Shown: positions 55,640 through 63,922, counted from the stretch's first letter. The stretch is DNA of 64,000 nt from JAJXWB01 sp037044955 (GCA_037044955.1 JBAOHX010000008.1:81942-145941); one strand, 5' to 3'. Notes: generated by a model from the letters alone, not told the origin. Numbers and translations: made by a program.

Positions 55640-56053
55640 CTACAGGCCGCCCATGGCGCAGACGATACGCCATTCGTCGTCGGTCACCGGCTGCACCGAC
55701 AGGCGCGAATTGTTGACGAGAACCATCTTGGCGAGCGTCGGCTCGGCCTTGATGGCGGCGAGCGTCACGGGCGTCTTGAAAGGCTTCTTCGCGCGCACGT
55801 CGACCATGCCGAACTTGCCGCTCTCGTCAGTCGGATCGGGATAGAAGGTCTTGATGATCTCGACGATGCCGACGACGGCGCGCTCCTCGTTGGAATGGTA
55901 GAAGAAGGCCGTCTCGCCCTTCTTCATCGCCATCAGGCATTGCTTGGCCTGATGATTGCGCACGCCATTCCAGAACGTGCCCTTCGCGCCGGCCTCCACC
56001 TGCTGCGCCCAGGACCACACCGACGGCTCGCTCTTCATCAACCAATGGGCCAT
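55640..56053 (-). CDS. EVE domain protein
   Basis: 137-residue protein with the PUA-like EVE fold: MAHWLMKSEPSVWSW, GTFWNGVRNHQAKQCLMAMKKGETAFFYHSNEERAVVGIVEI and VNNSRLSVQPVTDDEW. EVE domains bind modified bases in DNA or RNA. It starts 8 bp after the gpsA stop in the same direction. The specific ligand is unknown. Confidence 0.92.
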   Translation of the reverse strand: MAHWLMKSEPSVWSWAQQVEAGAKGTFWNGVRNHQAKQCLMAMKKGETAFFYHSNEERAVVGIVEIIKTFYPDPTDESGKFGMVDVRAKKPFKTPVTLAAIKAEPTLAKMVLVNNSRLSVQPVTDDEWRIVCAMGGL

Positions 56054-56061
56054 GGCGTTCC

Positions 56062-57048
56062 TCAGACCTCCGATTTCACCGGGCGCATCAACAGGGACTC
56101 GATCGCCTCGTCGATGCTCATCTGGCTCGAGACGATCGCGTCGACAACCGCGCAGATCGGCATCTCGACGTCCCGCTCCTGCGCCAGTTCGACCAGGGCG
56201 CGCGCCGTGAAGGCGCCTTCCGCGAGCTTGCCGCCGCTCGCCTCGCCGAGCGGCAGGCCGCGACCGAGCGCATGGCCGAAGGCGAAATTGCGCGATTGCA
56301 GGGACGAGCAAGTCAGCACGAGATCGCCGAGGCCGGACAGTCCCATCAACGTCTCCGCCCGTGCGCCAAAAGCGCGGCCGAAACGCGAAAGCTCGGCGAA
56401 GCCGCGCGCGGTCAGAGCCGCCACCGCGCTCGCGCCGAGCTTGCGGCCGGCGGCGATGCCGCAGGCGATGGCGAGCACGTTCTTGGCCGCGCCGCCGATC
56501 TGCGCGCCGCGCACATCGGTCGAGCGATAGAGACGGAAGGCGGGCGAATCGAGCAGGCGGCCCAACCGTTCGGCGCGCGCCGCGTCGGGCGAGGCGAGCG
56601 TGATCGCGGTCGGCAGGCCTGCGGCAATGTCTTCCGCGAAGCTCGGCCCCGACAGGATGGAGGCGACCGTGTCCGGCAGTTCGGCGGCGACGACCTCGCT
56701 CAGGAAGGCGTGCGTGCCGCGCTCGATGCCCTTGGCGCAGATCAGCCAGTCGGCGTTTTTGCGCGCATACGGCGCCGACGCGCGCGCGACTTCGCGCAGG
56801 GCTTGCGCGGGCGTTGCGGCGAGCACGACATGCGCCTCGCGCAGGCTGGCGAGATCGGCGCTCGGCTCGACGGAGGCCGCGAGTTTCACGCCCGGCAGGC
56901 GTCGCACGTTTTCGCGCGCGTCGCGCATCTCCTCGACATGAGACTTGTCGCGCGCCCATAGAATCACGCAGGCGCCGTCGCGCGCCGCCTGATTGGCGAG
57001 CGCCGTGCCGAAGGCGCCGGCTCCGAGGACCATGATGGGCGCGCTCAT
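56062..57048 (-). CDS. gpsA: Glycerol-3-phosphate dehydrogenase [NAD(P)+]
   Basis: Makes sn-glycerol-3-phosphate from dihydroxyacetone phosphate for phospholipid synthesis. The 328 residues show the nucleotide-binding GAGAFGTALANQAARDG, CAKGIERGTHAF, GPSFAEDIAAGLPTAITLA, the catalytic-lysine region GGAAKNVLAIACGIAAGR and GLSGLGDLVLTCSS. The start overlaps the stop of the PLD-like gene by 4 bp (ATGA). Confidence 0.94.
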   Translation of the reverse strand: MSAPIMVLGAGAFGTALANQAARDGACVILWARDKSHVEEMRDARENVRRLPGVKLAASVEPSADLASLREAHVVLAATPAQALREVARASAPYARKNADWLICAKGIERGTHAFLSEVVAAELPDTVASILSGPSFAEDIAAGLPTAITLASPDAARAERLGRLLDSPAFRLYRSTDVRGAQIGGAAKNVLAIACGIAAGRKLGASAVAALTARGFAELSRFGRAFGARAETLMGLSGLGDLVLTCSSLQSRNFAFGHALGRGLPLGEASGGKLAEGAFTARALVELAQERDVEMPICAVVDAIVSSQMSIDEAIESLLMRPVKSEV

Positions 57049-57596
57049 CGCGCCGCCTCCCTGTTGTCGGCGCGCGCCCAGATCGTCTCGAAATTGCGCG
57101 CGAAGGCGCCGGCGAGCGCCGGGCTTTCGAGCAGGACGACGTCATTGTCCTGAAAGCGCTCGCCGGAATAGGAGAAATTGGCCGAGCCCGTGCGCAATGT
57201 CCTGCGGTCGACGAGGTAGGACTTCAGATGCATGGAATCGCGGCCCTGCGCCTTGCGGCGGATCGCGACGCCGGGGACCGCATCCAGCGCGGACAGCGCA
57301 TCCGAAGATTTCTCGTTGCGTGAAACATCGTCGCCATCGAGATAGACGCGCACCTTCACGCCGCGCCGCGCCGCGCCGCCGAGCGCATCGATGACGCCGC
57401 GATCGGTGAGGACATAGGCCGCCATGTCGATCGATGTTTTCGCACGCGAAAGCGTTTCGAGATCGACGGCCGCCGTTTCCTTCGAGGGGCCGTAATAGAG
57501 CCGCACGCCCGCGAGCGCCGGTTCGCGCGCCGCCTTCGGCGGATCGGCGACCGCGAAAGCGAGCGTCGTCATCGCGAGCGAAAGCACGCGCGCCAT
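57045..57596 (-). CDS. Exported phospholipase D-like nuclease (single HKD motif)
   Basis: 183 residues with an N-terminal hydrophobic segment (MARVLSLAMTTLAFAVA). The single HxKxxxxD motif MHLKSYLVDRRTLRTGSANFSYSGE places it with Nuc-type PLD superfamily enzymes, which dimerise to form one active site; many are periplasmic nucleases. It is sandwiched between tsaD (3 bp upstream) and gpsA (4-bp overlap), so it is co-transcribed with essential genes. Whether it cuts nucleic acid or lipid cannot be told. Confidence 0.82.
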   Translation of the reverse strand: MARVLSLAMTTLAFAVADPPKAAREPALAGVRLYYGPSKETAAVDLETLSRAKTSIDMAAYVLTDRGVIDALGGAARRGVKVRVYLDGDDVSRNEKSSDALSALDAVPGVAIRRKAQGRDSMHLKSYLVDRRTLRTGSANFSYSGERFQDNDVVLLESPALAGAFARNFETIWARADNREAAR

Positions 57597-57599
57597 GCC

Positions 57600-58658
57600 T
57601 CACGCCTTGCCGTGATGGCGCAGCGAGGCGCGCGCGTCGAGCGGCCAGCGCGGGCGGGCGGCGACCGTGAGATCGTCGGTCATGCCGAGATCCAGCCGTT
57701 CGATGCCGACCCACGCGACCATGGCGCCGTTGTCGGTGCACAGTTCCGGCGGCGGCGTGACGAGCTTGAGCCCCGCCTCGCCGCAGAAGCGCGTGAGCGC
57801 CCGGCGGATCGCGCCGTTGGCGGCGACACCGCCGGCGACGACGAGCGCGGTCGGCTTCGAGCCGCCCTCACGCGAGACGCGCAGCGCGGCGCGCGTGCGG
57901 TCGATGATGACGTCGACGACGGCCGCCTGAAACGAGGCGCACAAATCGGCGATATCGGTCTTCGTCAACGGCGCGATCCTGGAGGCCTCGTTGCGCACGG
58001 CCGTCTTGAGGCCGGAGAGCGAGAAATCCGGGTCGGGCCGGCCGGACATCGGGCGCGGCAGGGCGAAACGCTCGGGATCGCCGTCAACCGCCGTCTTCTC
58101 GACGTTCGGCCCGCCGGGATAGGGCAGGCCCAGCATCTTGCCGACCTTGTCGAAGGCCTCGCCGATGGCGTCGTCGATGGTCGAGCCGAGGCGGCGATAG
58201 TCGCCGACGCCGCGCACTTCGAGCAATTGCGTGTGTCCGCCCGAGACCAGCAGGACGATGTAGGGAAAGGCCTGCGCGTCGGTCATGCGCGCGGTCAGCG
58301 CATGCGCCTCCAGATGGTTGACGCCGATGAACGGCTTGTTGGCCGCCCAGGCCAGCGCCTTGCCGGCGGTGAGCCCGACCAGCAGGCCGCCGATCAGGCC
58401 GGGACCGGCCGAGGCGGCGACCGCGTCGATCTGCTCGAGCTTCACGCCGGCGCGGGCGAGCGCGCGGCGGATGAGGTGGTCGAGATAGTCGACATGGGCG
58501 CGCGCGGCGATTTCCGGCACGACGCCGCCATAGGCCGCGTGTTCGGCGATCTGGCTCATGATCTCGTTGGAGAGAATCTCGCCTGCGCCGTCCATCCGCT
58601 TGCGCACCACGGCGGCGGAAGTCTCGTCGCAGGTCGTCTCGATCCCCAGAACCAGCAT
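57600..58658 (-). CDS. tsaD: tRNA N6-threonylcarbamoyladenosine transferase TsaD
   Basis: Catalytic subunit of the t6A tRNA modification complex. The 352 residues contain LGIETTCDETSAAVV, the metal-binding histidines in GVNHLEAHAL, LLVSGGHTQL, GEAFDKVGKMLGLPYPGGP and the closing PPPELCTDNGAMVAWVGIERL. First gene of the tsaD-PLD-gpsA-EVE run, divergent from hemC. Confidence 0.96.
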   Translation of the reverse strand: MLVLGIETTCDETSAAVVRKRMDGAGEILSNEIMSQIAEHAAYGGVVPEIAARAHVDYLDHLIRRALARAGVKLEQIDAVAASAGPGLIGGLLVGLTAGKALAWAANKPFIGVNHLEAHALTARMTDAQAFPYIVLLVSGGHTQLLEVRGVGDYRRLGSTIDDAIGEAFDKVGKMLGLPYPGGPNVEKTAVDGDPERFALPRPMSGRPDPDFSLSGLKTAVRNEASRIAPLTKTDIADLCASFQAAVVDVIIDRTRAALRVSREGGSKPTALVVAGGVAANGAIRRALTRFCGEAGLKLVTPPPELCTDNGAMVAWVGIERLDLGMTDDLTVAARPRWPLDARASLRHHGKA

Positions 58659-58691
58659 GTCGCCGCGCCCAAATCAGCGCGCCAGCGCGCA

Positions 58692-58719
58692 CTTGCATCG
58701 TCGTGGCGCAACCTATAGT
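58692..58719 (+). promoter_or_regulatory. Putative promoter of hemC
   Basis: CTTGCA (58692-58697), 16 bp, then TATAGT (58714-58719), about 75 bp before the hemC ATG. The elements resemble those of the ccr promoter (CTTGCT and TATAGT). Confidence 0.45.
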
Positions 58720-58772
58720 CGAGCGAACGATACGGCAAACGGATTGGCGGCCAAGGGCGCTGCCGTTCCCTC

Positions 58773-58812
58773 ATGAGCGCAGCTTTTCTCCGATGAGCGC
58801 AGCATTTCTCAG
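58773..58812 (+). repeat. 20-bp tandem duplication at the hemC start
   Basis: Two adjacent 20-bp copies, ATGAGCGCAGCTTTTCTCCG and ATGAGCGCAGCATTTCTCAG, with 18 of 20 positions identical. The second copy holds the hemC start. The first would encode a seven-codon peptide (MSAAFLR) whose TGA overlaps the hemC ATG. Confidence 0.8.
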
Positions 58813-59722
58813 AATCGGCACGCGCGGCAGCCCGCTGGCGCTGGCGCAGGCGCGCGAAACGCGGCGCAAGCTCGCCGGACTGCACGACATCCACGAGGAT
58901 GCGATCGAACTGGTCATCATCAAGACGACCGGCGACGCCATCGTCGACCGGCCGCTGTCGGAGGCCGGCGGCAAGGGCCTGTTCACGAGAGAGCTGGACG
59001 CCGCGCAACTGGCCGGCGAGATCGACATCGCCGTGCATTCGGCCAAGGACCTGCCGACGCAATTGCCAGACGGTCTCGACGTCGGCGGCTATCTGCCGCG
59101 CGAGGACGTGCGCGATGCGCTCATCTCCCCGCGCGCGCCCTCGATCGAGACGCTGCCCCGGGGGGCGAAGGTGGGCACGGCCTCGCTGCGCCGCGCCGCG
59201 CAATTGAAGCGCCTGCGGCCGGACTTCGAGACGCCCCTGCTGCGCGGCAATGTCGAGACGCGGCTGCGCAAGGCGGAAGCCGGCGAGATCGACGCGACGC
59301 TGCTCGCGCTCGCCGGGCTCAAGCGGCTGGGGCTCGCGCACCATGCGACGGCCATCCTCGACATCGGCCAGTTCCTGCCGGCGGTCGGGCAAGGCGCCAT
59401 CGCGATCAGCGTGCGGACGGACGACCACCTGACGCGCACGCGCATCGCCGGCGTGCTGCACCACGACACCGGCGTCGCGCTGGCGGCGGAGCGGGCGTTC
59501 CTGCATGCGCTCGACGGCTCCTGCCGCACGCCGATCGCCGGCCATGCGCGCATCGACGGCGGGCAGGTGGTCTTCGCCGGCTCGGTCCTGCGCATGGACG
59601 GCTCGGAAGCCTTCGACGACCGGCGGCAGGGAAGCGTGGCCGAGGCGGCGAAGCTGGGCGCCGAGGCCGGCCGCGCGATCCTCGACCGTCTGCCCGCGGG
59701 CGTGCTCGCCGCCAAGGCATGA
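58793..59722 (+). CDS. hemC: Hydroxymethylbilane synthase (porphobilinogen deaminase)
   Basis: Polymerises four porphobilinogens into hydroxymethylbilane in tetrapyrrole synthesis, which feeds heme and B12. The 309 residues have RIGTRGSPLALAQA, FTRELDAAQLAGEIDIAVHSAKDLPT, VGTASLRRAAQL, and LDGSCRTPIAGHA with the cysteine that carries the dipyrromethane cofactor. The ATG at 58793 is chosen over an upstream GTG whose extension is not family-like. No clear ribosome-binding site precedes it, although a 7-codon leader frame overlaps the start. hemD follows. Confidence 0.95.
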   Translation: MSAAFLRIGTRGSPLALAQARETRRKLAGLHDIHEDAIELVIIKTTGDAIVDRPLSEAGGKGLFTRELDAAQLAGEIDIAVHSAKDLPTQLPDGLDVGGYLPREDVRDALISPRAPSIETLPRGAKVGTASLRRAAQLKRLRPDFETPLLRGNVETRLRKAEAGEIDATLLALAGLKRLGLAHHATAILDIGQFLPAVGQGAIAISVRTDDHLTRTRIAGVLHHDTGVALAAERAFLHALDGSCRTPIAGHARIDGGQVVFAGSVLRMDGSEAFDDRRQGSVAEAAKLGAEAGRAILDRLPAGVLAAKA

Positions 59723-59744
59723 CGCGCGCCATGACAATCGAGCC

Positions 59745-60470
59745 ATGAAGGTCCTGGTCGTCCGCGCCGCAGAAGACGCGCGCCGGACGGCGGCGCGGCT
59801 CGAAGCGGCGGGGCATGAAGCCATCGTCGCGCCTGTTCTCGACATCGGCGCGCTCGACTTCGCGCCGCCGGGCGGCGCTTTCGACGCCGTGATCGCCACG
59901 AGCGCGCACGCCTTCGGCCGCCCGGAACGGCTCGCGGGCCTGCGCGGCCTGCCGCTCCACGTCGTCGGCGCGCGCACGGCGGAAGCCGCGCAAACCGCCG
60001 GATTTTCGCGGATCGTGATGATCGCCGGAAACGCCGAGGAGCTGATCCGCGGCGTCCGCGGCCGCCTGACGCGAGGCGCGCGCGCGCTCTATCTGGCGGG
60101 CCGCGACCGCAAGTCCGATATCGAAAGCAATCTGGCGGACGCCTGCGCGCTGACCGTGCTCGAAACTTACGAGGCCCGGCCTGCCGCCGCGTTGCCGCCT
60201 GCCGCCGTCGATGCGCTGGCGTCAGGCGACCTCGACGTCGTTCTTCACTACTCGCACCGCAGCGCCACGATCTTTCTCGATCTCGCGCGGCGCGCCGGTT
60301 CAGGCGAGCGGATCGGCGCGTTGCGCCATGTCGCGATTTCCGCCGACGCCGCGACGCCGCTGGTCGAGGCCCGATTGCCGGTTGCGGTCGCCGCGCAGCC
60401 GAACGAAGATTCGATGATCGAAGAACTCGCGCGCATCCACGGCGTCGCGATCAGGGCAGGAAACACATGA
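59745..60470 (+). CDS. hemD: Uroporphyrinogen-III synthase
   Basis: Closes hydroxymethylbilane to uroporphyrinogen III. The 241-residue protein has the weakly conserved two-domain pattern: VLVVRAAEDARRTAARLEAAGHEAIVAPVLDIG at the N-terminus, VVGARTAEAA, YLAGRDRKSDIE and YSHRSATIFLDLARR. The identity rests on this pattern plus its position after hemC. Its stop overlaps the next start (ATGA). Confidence 0.87.
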   Translation: MKVLVVRAAEDARRTAARLEAAGHEAIVAPVLDIGALDFAPPGGAFDAVIATSAHAFGRPERLAGLRGLPLHVVGARTAEAAQTAGFSRIVMIAGNAEELIRGVRGRLTRGARALYLAGRDRKSDIESNLADACALTVLETYEARPAAALPPAAVDALASGDLDVVLHYSHRSATIFLDLARRAGSGERIGALRHVAISADAATPLVEARLPVAVAAQPNEDSMIEELARIHGVAIRAGNT

Positions 60471-61213
60471 GCAAGACCATTCTCGTCACCGGCGGCAGCC
60501 GCGGCATCGGGCGCGCGGTCGCCATTCTCGCGGGCAAGCGCGGCTGGAGCGTCGCATTCACCTATCTGTCGAACGACACGGCGGCTCGGGAGACGGTCGC
60601 CGCTATCGAGACGGCCGGCGGCAAGGGCCTCGCCATCAAGGCGGACGCCGCGAAGCTCGAGGACGTCGCCATGGCTTTCGACGCGACCGAAAAGGCGTTC
60701 GGGCCGGTCGACGGTTTCGTCAACAACGCCGGCATCGGCACGCAGGCTGGCAAGCTCGCCGACAAGGCGCCGCAGGAAATCGCGCGTCTCGTCGACGTCA
60801 ACGTCCTCGGCGCGCTCTACGGCGCGCGCGAGGCGGCGCGGCGGATGTCCAGGAGCCGCGGCGGCAAGGGCGGCGCCATCGTCAACATGTCCTCGGCCGC
60901 GGCCCGCCTCGGCATGCCCGGCGAGGGCGTCGACTATGCGGCGACCAAGGGCGCCATGGACACGCTGACCTATGGGCTTTCCAAGGAACTCGGGCCCGAC
61001 GGCGTGCGCGTCAACGCCATCCGTCCGGGCCTCATCGCCACCGAGATCCATGCGGCCATGGGCGCGCCGGGGCGGGCGGAGCGGCTCGGGCAGAGCGTGC
61101 CGATCGGGCGCGCGGGCAGCGCCGAAGAGGTGGCGGAAGCGACTGTCTGGCTGTTGTCGGACGAGGCGTCCTACGTCGCCGGCGCCGTACTGGACGTCAC
61201 CGGCGGCAGGTAG
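60467..61213 (+). CDS. Short-chain dehydrogenase/reductase family oxidoreductase
   Basis: 248-residue SDR. The cofactor motif TGGSRGIG (8-15), NNAG, the catalytic Ser in VNMSSAAARLG and YAATKG with the Tyr/Lys pair are all present. The C-terminal SEEVAEATVWLLSDEASYVAGAVLDVTGGR is typical of FabG-like reductases. It is coupled to hemD by an ATGA overlap. The substrate is unknown; a tetrapyrrole role is not implied by similarity. Confidence 0.9.
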   Translation: MSKTILVTGGSRGIGRAVAILAGKRGWSVAFTYLSNDTAARETVAAIETAGGKGLAIKADAAKLEDVAMAFDATEKAFGPVDGFVNNAGIGTQAGKLADKAPQEIARLVDVNVLGALYGAREAARRMSRSRGGKGGAIVNMSSAAARLGMPGEGVDYAATKGAMDTLTYGLSKELGPDGVRVNAIRPGLIATEIHAAMGAPGRAERLGQSVPIGRAGSAEEVAEATVWLLSDEASYVAGAVLDVTGGR

Positions 61214-61214
61214 T

Positions 61215-62621
61215 TCAGCGCGTCTGTTCGCCGCCGCCGGCGATGGAGGCGAGCGCGGGACGCGCGCCAGTCAGGTATCGGCCGGGCGCGGCCGGCTCGA
61301 TCAGCGAGGCCTCGGGCTTCGGCTTGGCGACGGTCGCCTGCGGCTGCCTGGAGGACTTGTGCGCCCGGGCGGCCGGCTTGTCGGGATCGGTGACCGGAAT
61401 GGTCAGCGGGGCGGTCGGCACGGCGGCCGGCGGCTCCGGCTTCTTCTCGCCCTTGTTGAGCCCGAGCCAACGGCCGATCGTGTCCGTGGTTCCAGGCGTG
61501 GCGGCGGCGACCGCGACGACGGGCTGGGCCGTCTCCGGCGCCTTGGCGGCGACGGTTTCCTGCGGTTGCGCGGCGGGCTTGGCGGCGCTGGCGACAGCCA
61601 GTTTCGGCTCCGCCTTCTTGCCCTTGGGCGAATCCATCGCGATTTCGACCGGCGCCTGGGCGAGCGCCTCCGGACGGCTCGTCATCTGCACATGGGCGAA
61701 ATCGGGGTGCTGGCCGCCGTCGGCGTATTTGACGCGGATCGGCCGGACGCCCTTGGCGACGAGTTCGGCCACCTTGGCCGTGTCGTGGTTCTCCTTTTCG
61801 GCGACCAGCGACTGAACTTCCGGGTCGACGGACAGGGGCGGGCAGGCGGCGTTCGGGTCGATGCGGCCGCCGTTCGGCGCGGACGCGTCGAAGACGTAGC
61901 GCCGGCCGCAGACGTTGACCTTGGGCTCGAGCCTGGTCACCTCGAAATGGTCGGACCCCTGCTTCAACTGCTTCCAGAACGCCATGTTGGGGTCGAGCCG
62001 GTGCTTGGCGAGGTTTTCCGTGGTCATGCGGAAGGGATAGGACTGGAGCTGGATTTCGCGCTGGCCGCCGCCGAACCCCTCGCGCGCGATGGCGTAGATC
62101 TCGGCGATCTGGTTGTCGGTCATCGAGAAGCAGCCGGCCGACGAGCAGTCGCCGTGCACCATGATCATGCCGCCGGTGCGGCCGAGCGCGCGGTCGTAGG
62201 CGTTGGGATAGCCGACGTTGAACGACAGGTAATAGTTCGAGTTCGGGTTCATCTGGCTCGGCGCGATGGCGTAGAAGCCTTCGGGAACCTGGCGGTCGCC
62301 CTCGCGCACCTTCGGGCCGAGCTGGCCGGACCAGCGGCACATCGGATAGGTCTTGAGCAGGGCGTATTTGCCGTCCGACTTGCGGCGCTTCCAGATTTCG
62401 AGCTCCGATTCCTTCTTGTAGGTGCGGATCAGGACGGGTTCGTGCGCGTCGGTGCCCTTGGCGGACATCAGCGACAGCGTGTCCGAGGGGATCGGCGCCC
62501 AGGCGCGCGCGCTCGACATGCCGCGCTGGTCGTTGCAGGCCGACAGGCCCGCGCCGAGAACGGCGACGGCGCCAACCGCAGCGAGGCGCCGGGAAAGGGT
62601 GGTATTCGGCCGGGCTTTCAT
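61215..62621 (-). CDS. L,D-transpeptidase (YkuD) family lipoprotein-like protein
   Basis: Forms or modifies 3-3 crosslinks in peptidoglycan. The 468 residues start with a signal sequence ending in LSAC, a possible lipobox, followed by the catalytic domain (about 60-240) with VHGDCSSAGCFSMTDNQI carrying His and Cys. A long Ala/Pro/Lys-rich tail from about 300 includes basic repeats. A CtrA-type site lies upstream at 62776-62790. Convergent with the SDR gene (1 bp between their stop codons). Confidence 0.9.
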   Translation of the reverse strand: MKARPNTTLSRRLAAVGAVAVLGAGLSACNDQRGMSSARAWAPIPSDTLSLMSAKGTDAHEPVLIRTYKKESELEIWKRRKSDGKYALLKTYPMCRWSGQLGPKVREGDRQVPEGFYAIAPSQMNPNSNYYLSFNVGYPNAYDRALGRTGGMIMVHGDCSSAGCFSMTDNQIAEIYAIAREGFGGGQREIQLQSYPFRMTTENLAKHRLDPNMAFWKQLKQGSDHFEVTRLEPKVNVCGRRYVFDASAPNGGRIDPNAACPPLSVDPEVQSLVAEKENHDTAKVAELVAKGVRPIRVKYADGGQHPDFAHVQMTSRPEALAQAPVEIAMDSPKGKKAEPKLAVASAAKPAAQPQETVAAKAPETAQPVVAVAAATPGTTDTIGRWLGLNKGEKKPEPPAAVPTAPLTIPVTDPDKPAARAHKSSRQPQATVAKPKPEASLIEPAAPGRYLTGARPALASIAGGGEQTR

Positions 62622-62775
62622 ACGCGCGTCGCGTCCCTCTTCTTCGTCGTCGGCAATCCCTGTCGAGAAGGCCGCGGCGGCCTCAAAGCCCGCAGGCTCC
62701 AGATCCGCCAGATCGATTTAGGTCCGTTATCCCTAAGCGCCTGTTACCAAGCAGGGGCCTCTTCTTCCGTCGCGG

Positions 62776-62790
62776 TTAACGCCGCGTTAA
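62776..62790 (-). promoter_or_regulatory. CtrA-type site TTAA-N7-TTAA
   Basis: Exact TTAA-N7-TTAA (62776-62779 and 62787-62790), the consensus for the alphaproteobacterial cell-cycle regulator CtrA. It lies 155 bp upstream of the L,D-transpeptidase start and just past the accA stop. The consensus is symmetric, so strand is taken from the likely target. Other targets on the minus strand cannot be excluded. Confidence 0.5.
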
Positions 62791-62803
62791 CGGCGCCGCC
62801 GGC

Positions 62804-63760
62804 TTACAGGGCTTTGCGCCCCATGGCCAGAAACTTCTCGGCGCGCGCCGCGCGCACCTCGTCCCGGGACAGGCCGGCCAACCCTGCGAAAGCCGCGGAA
62901 ATGGCCGCCCCCGTCGCTTCGATGGTCGCCTCGGGGTCGCGATGCGCGCCTCCGACCGGCTCCGAAACGATCGTGTCGATAATGCCGAACTTGAGCAAAT
63001 CTTGGGCGGTGATCTTCATGTTGGTGGCCGCGTCCTGCGCGCGGCCGGAGTCGCGCCACAGGATCGAGGCCGAGGCCTCGGGCGAGGCCACCGTGTAGAT
63101 GGCGTTTTCCAGCATGATGACGCGGTTGCAGCTCGCGATGGCGACCGCGCCGCCCGACCCGCCCTCGCCGACGACGACGGCGACATTGGGCACGCCCAAG
63201 GCCAGCGAGGCGTCGGTCGACCGGGCGATCGCCTCGGCCTGCCCGCGCTCCTCGGCGTCGACGCCGGGAAAGGCGCCGGCGGTGTCGACCAGGCAGAGGA
63301 CGGGCAGGTCGAAACGGTCGGCGAGCTCCATCAGGCGCACCGCCTTGCGGTAGCCTTCCGGCCGCGCCATGCCGAAATTGTGCTCGAGGCGCGACTTGGT
63401 GTCCGTGCCCTTCTCCTGTCCGATCACGCAGACCGGCTGGCCCCGGAAACGGCCGAAGCCGCCGACGACGGCGGCGTCCTCGGCGAACTGGCGGTCGCCG
63501 GCGAGCGGGGTGAATTCCGTAATCAGGCCCTTCACGAAGTCGAGGAAGCGCGGCCGCTGCGGATGGCGGGCGACCAGCGTCTTCTGCCAGGGGGTCAGCT
63601 CGCGGTAGAGGTCGGCCAGGGCCTTGGCGGCCTTGGTCTCGAGCTTGGTGAGCTCCTCGCCGATGGACACGGCGCCGCCACGCGCGGCGACGGCCCGCAG
63701 TTCCTCGACCTTGGCCTCGAGTTCAGCGACCGGCTTTTCGAAATCGAGATAGGAAACCAT
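62804..63760 (-). CDS. accA: Acetyl-CoA carboxylase carboxyltransferase, alpha subunit
   Basis: Carboxyltransferase half of acetyl-CoA carboxylase, first committed step of fatty acid synthesis. From the ATG at 63760 it has 318 residues: the N-terminal MVSYLDFEKPVAELEAKVEEL, VARHPQRPRFLDFV, FAEDAAVVGGFGRFRGQPV, NFGMARPEGYRKAVRLMELA and VVVGEGGSGGAVAIASCNRV. The longer frame adds a stretch that crosses the 22-bp inverted repeat and is not conserved. Upstream lie two palindromic repeats. Confidence 0.95.
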   Translation of the reverse strand: MVSYLDFEKPVAELEAKVEELRAVAARGGAVSIGEELTKLETKAAKALADLYRELTPWQKTLVARHPQRPRFLDFVKGLITEFTPLAGDRQFAEDAAVVGGFGRFRGQPVCVIGQEKGTDTKSRLEHNFGMARPEGYRKAVRLMELADRFDLPVLCLVDTAGAFPGVDAEERGQAEAIARSTDASLALGVPNVAVVVGEGGSGGAVAIASCNRVIMLENAIYTVASPEASASILWRDSGRAQDAATNMKITAQDLLKFGIIDTIVSEPVGGAHRDPEATIEATGAAISAAFAGLAGLSRDEVRAARAEKFLAMGRKAL

Positions 63761-63811
63761 GCGGGATCGGGTTGCGGCGCGCACGCCTGAAATCGAGCGC
63801 CCGAGCCCTCC

Positions 63812-63859
63812 CCGATCAGCCGGCGTTTGAGCGAAACCGCTCAAACGCCGGCTGATCGG
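63812..63859. repeat. Perfect 22-bp inverted repeat upstream of accA
   Basis: A 22-bp arm beginning CCGATCAGCCGGCG and ending TTTGAGCG pairs perfectly with its reverse complement across a 4-nt AAAC loop, 52 bp upstream of the accA start. No T-run follows on either strand, so it is not a simple terminator. It may be part of an interspersed repeat together with the next element. Confidence 0.85.
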
Positions 63860-63869
63860 CTTCAAAGGA

Positions 63870-63922
63870 TAGAGCGCGCGAGTCGCGAAAAACCGGTCTC
63901 CACTTTTTCGCCGCGCGCTCTA
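63870..63922. repeat. Rhizobiales-type palindromic intergenic repeat
   Basis: Arms TAGAGCGCGCG and CGCGCGCTCTA (11 bp, perfect) surround a core GAAAAACCGGTCTCCACTTTTTCGC. The pattern resembles the common Rhizobiales intergenic palindromes built on an AACCGGTTTCC core flanked by TAGAGC...GCTCTA. It directly follows the 22-bp inverted repeat. Confidence 0.65.

Noticed and set aside
53941..55716. A 591-codon open frame antisense to the TetR gene and zapE
   Set aside because: Both minus-strand genes are well supported and this frame resembles nothing.
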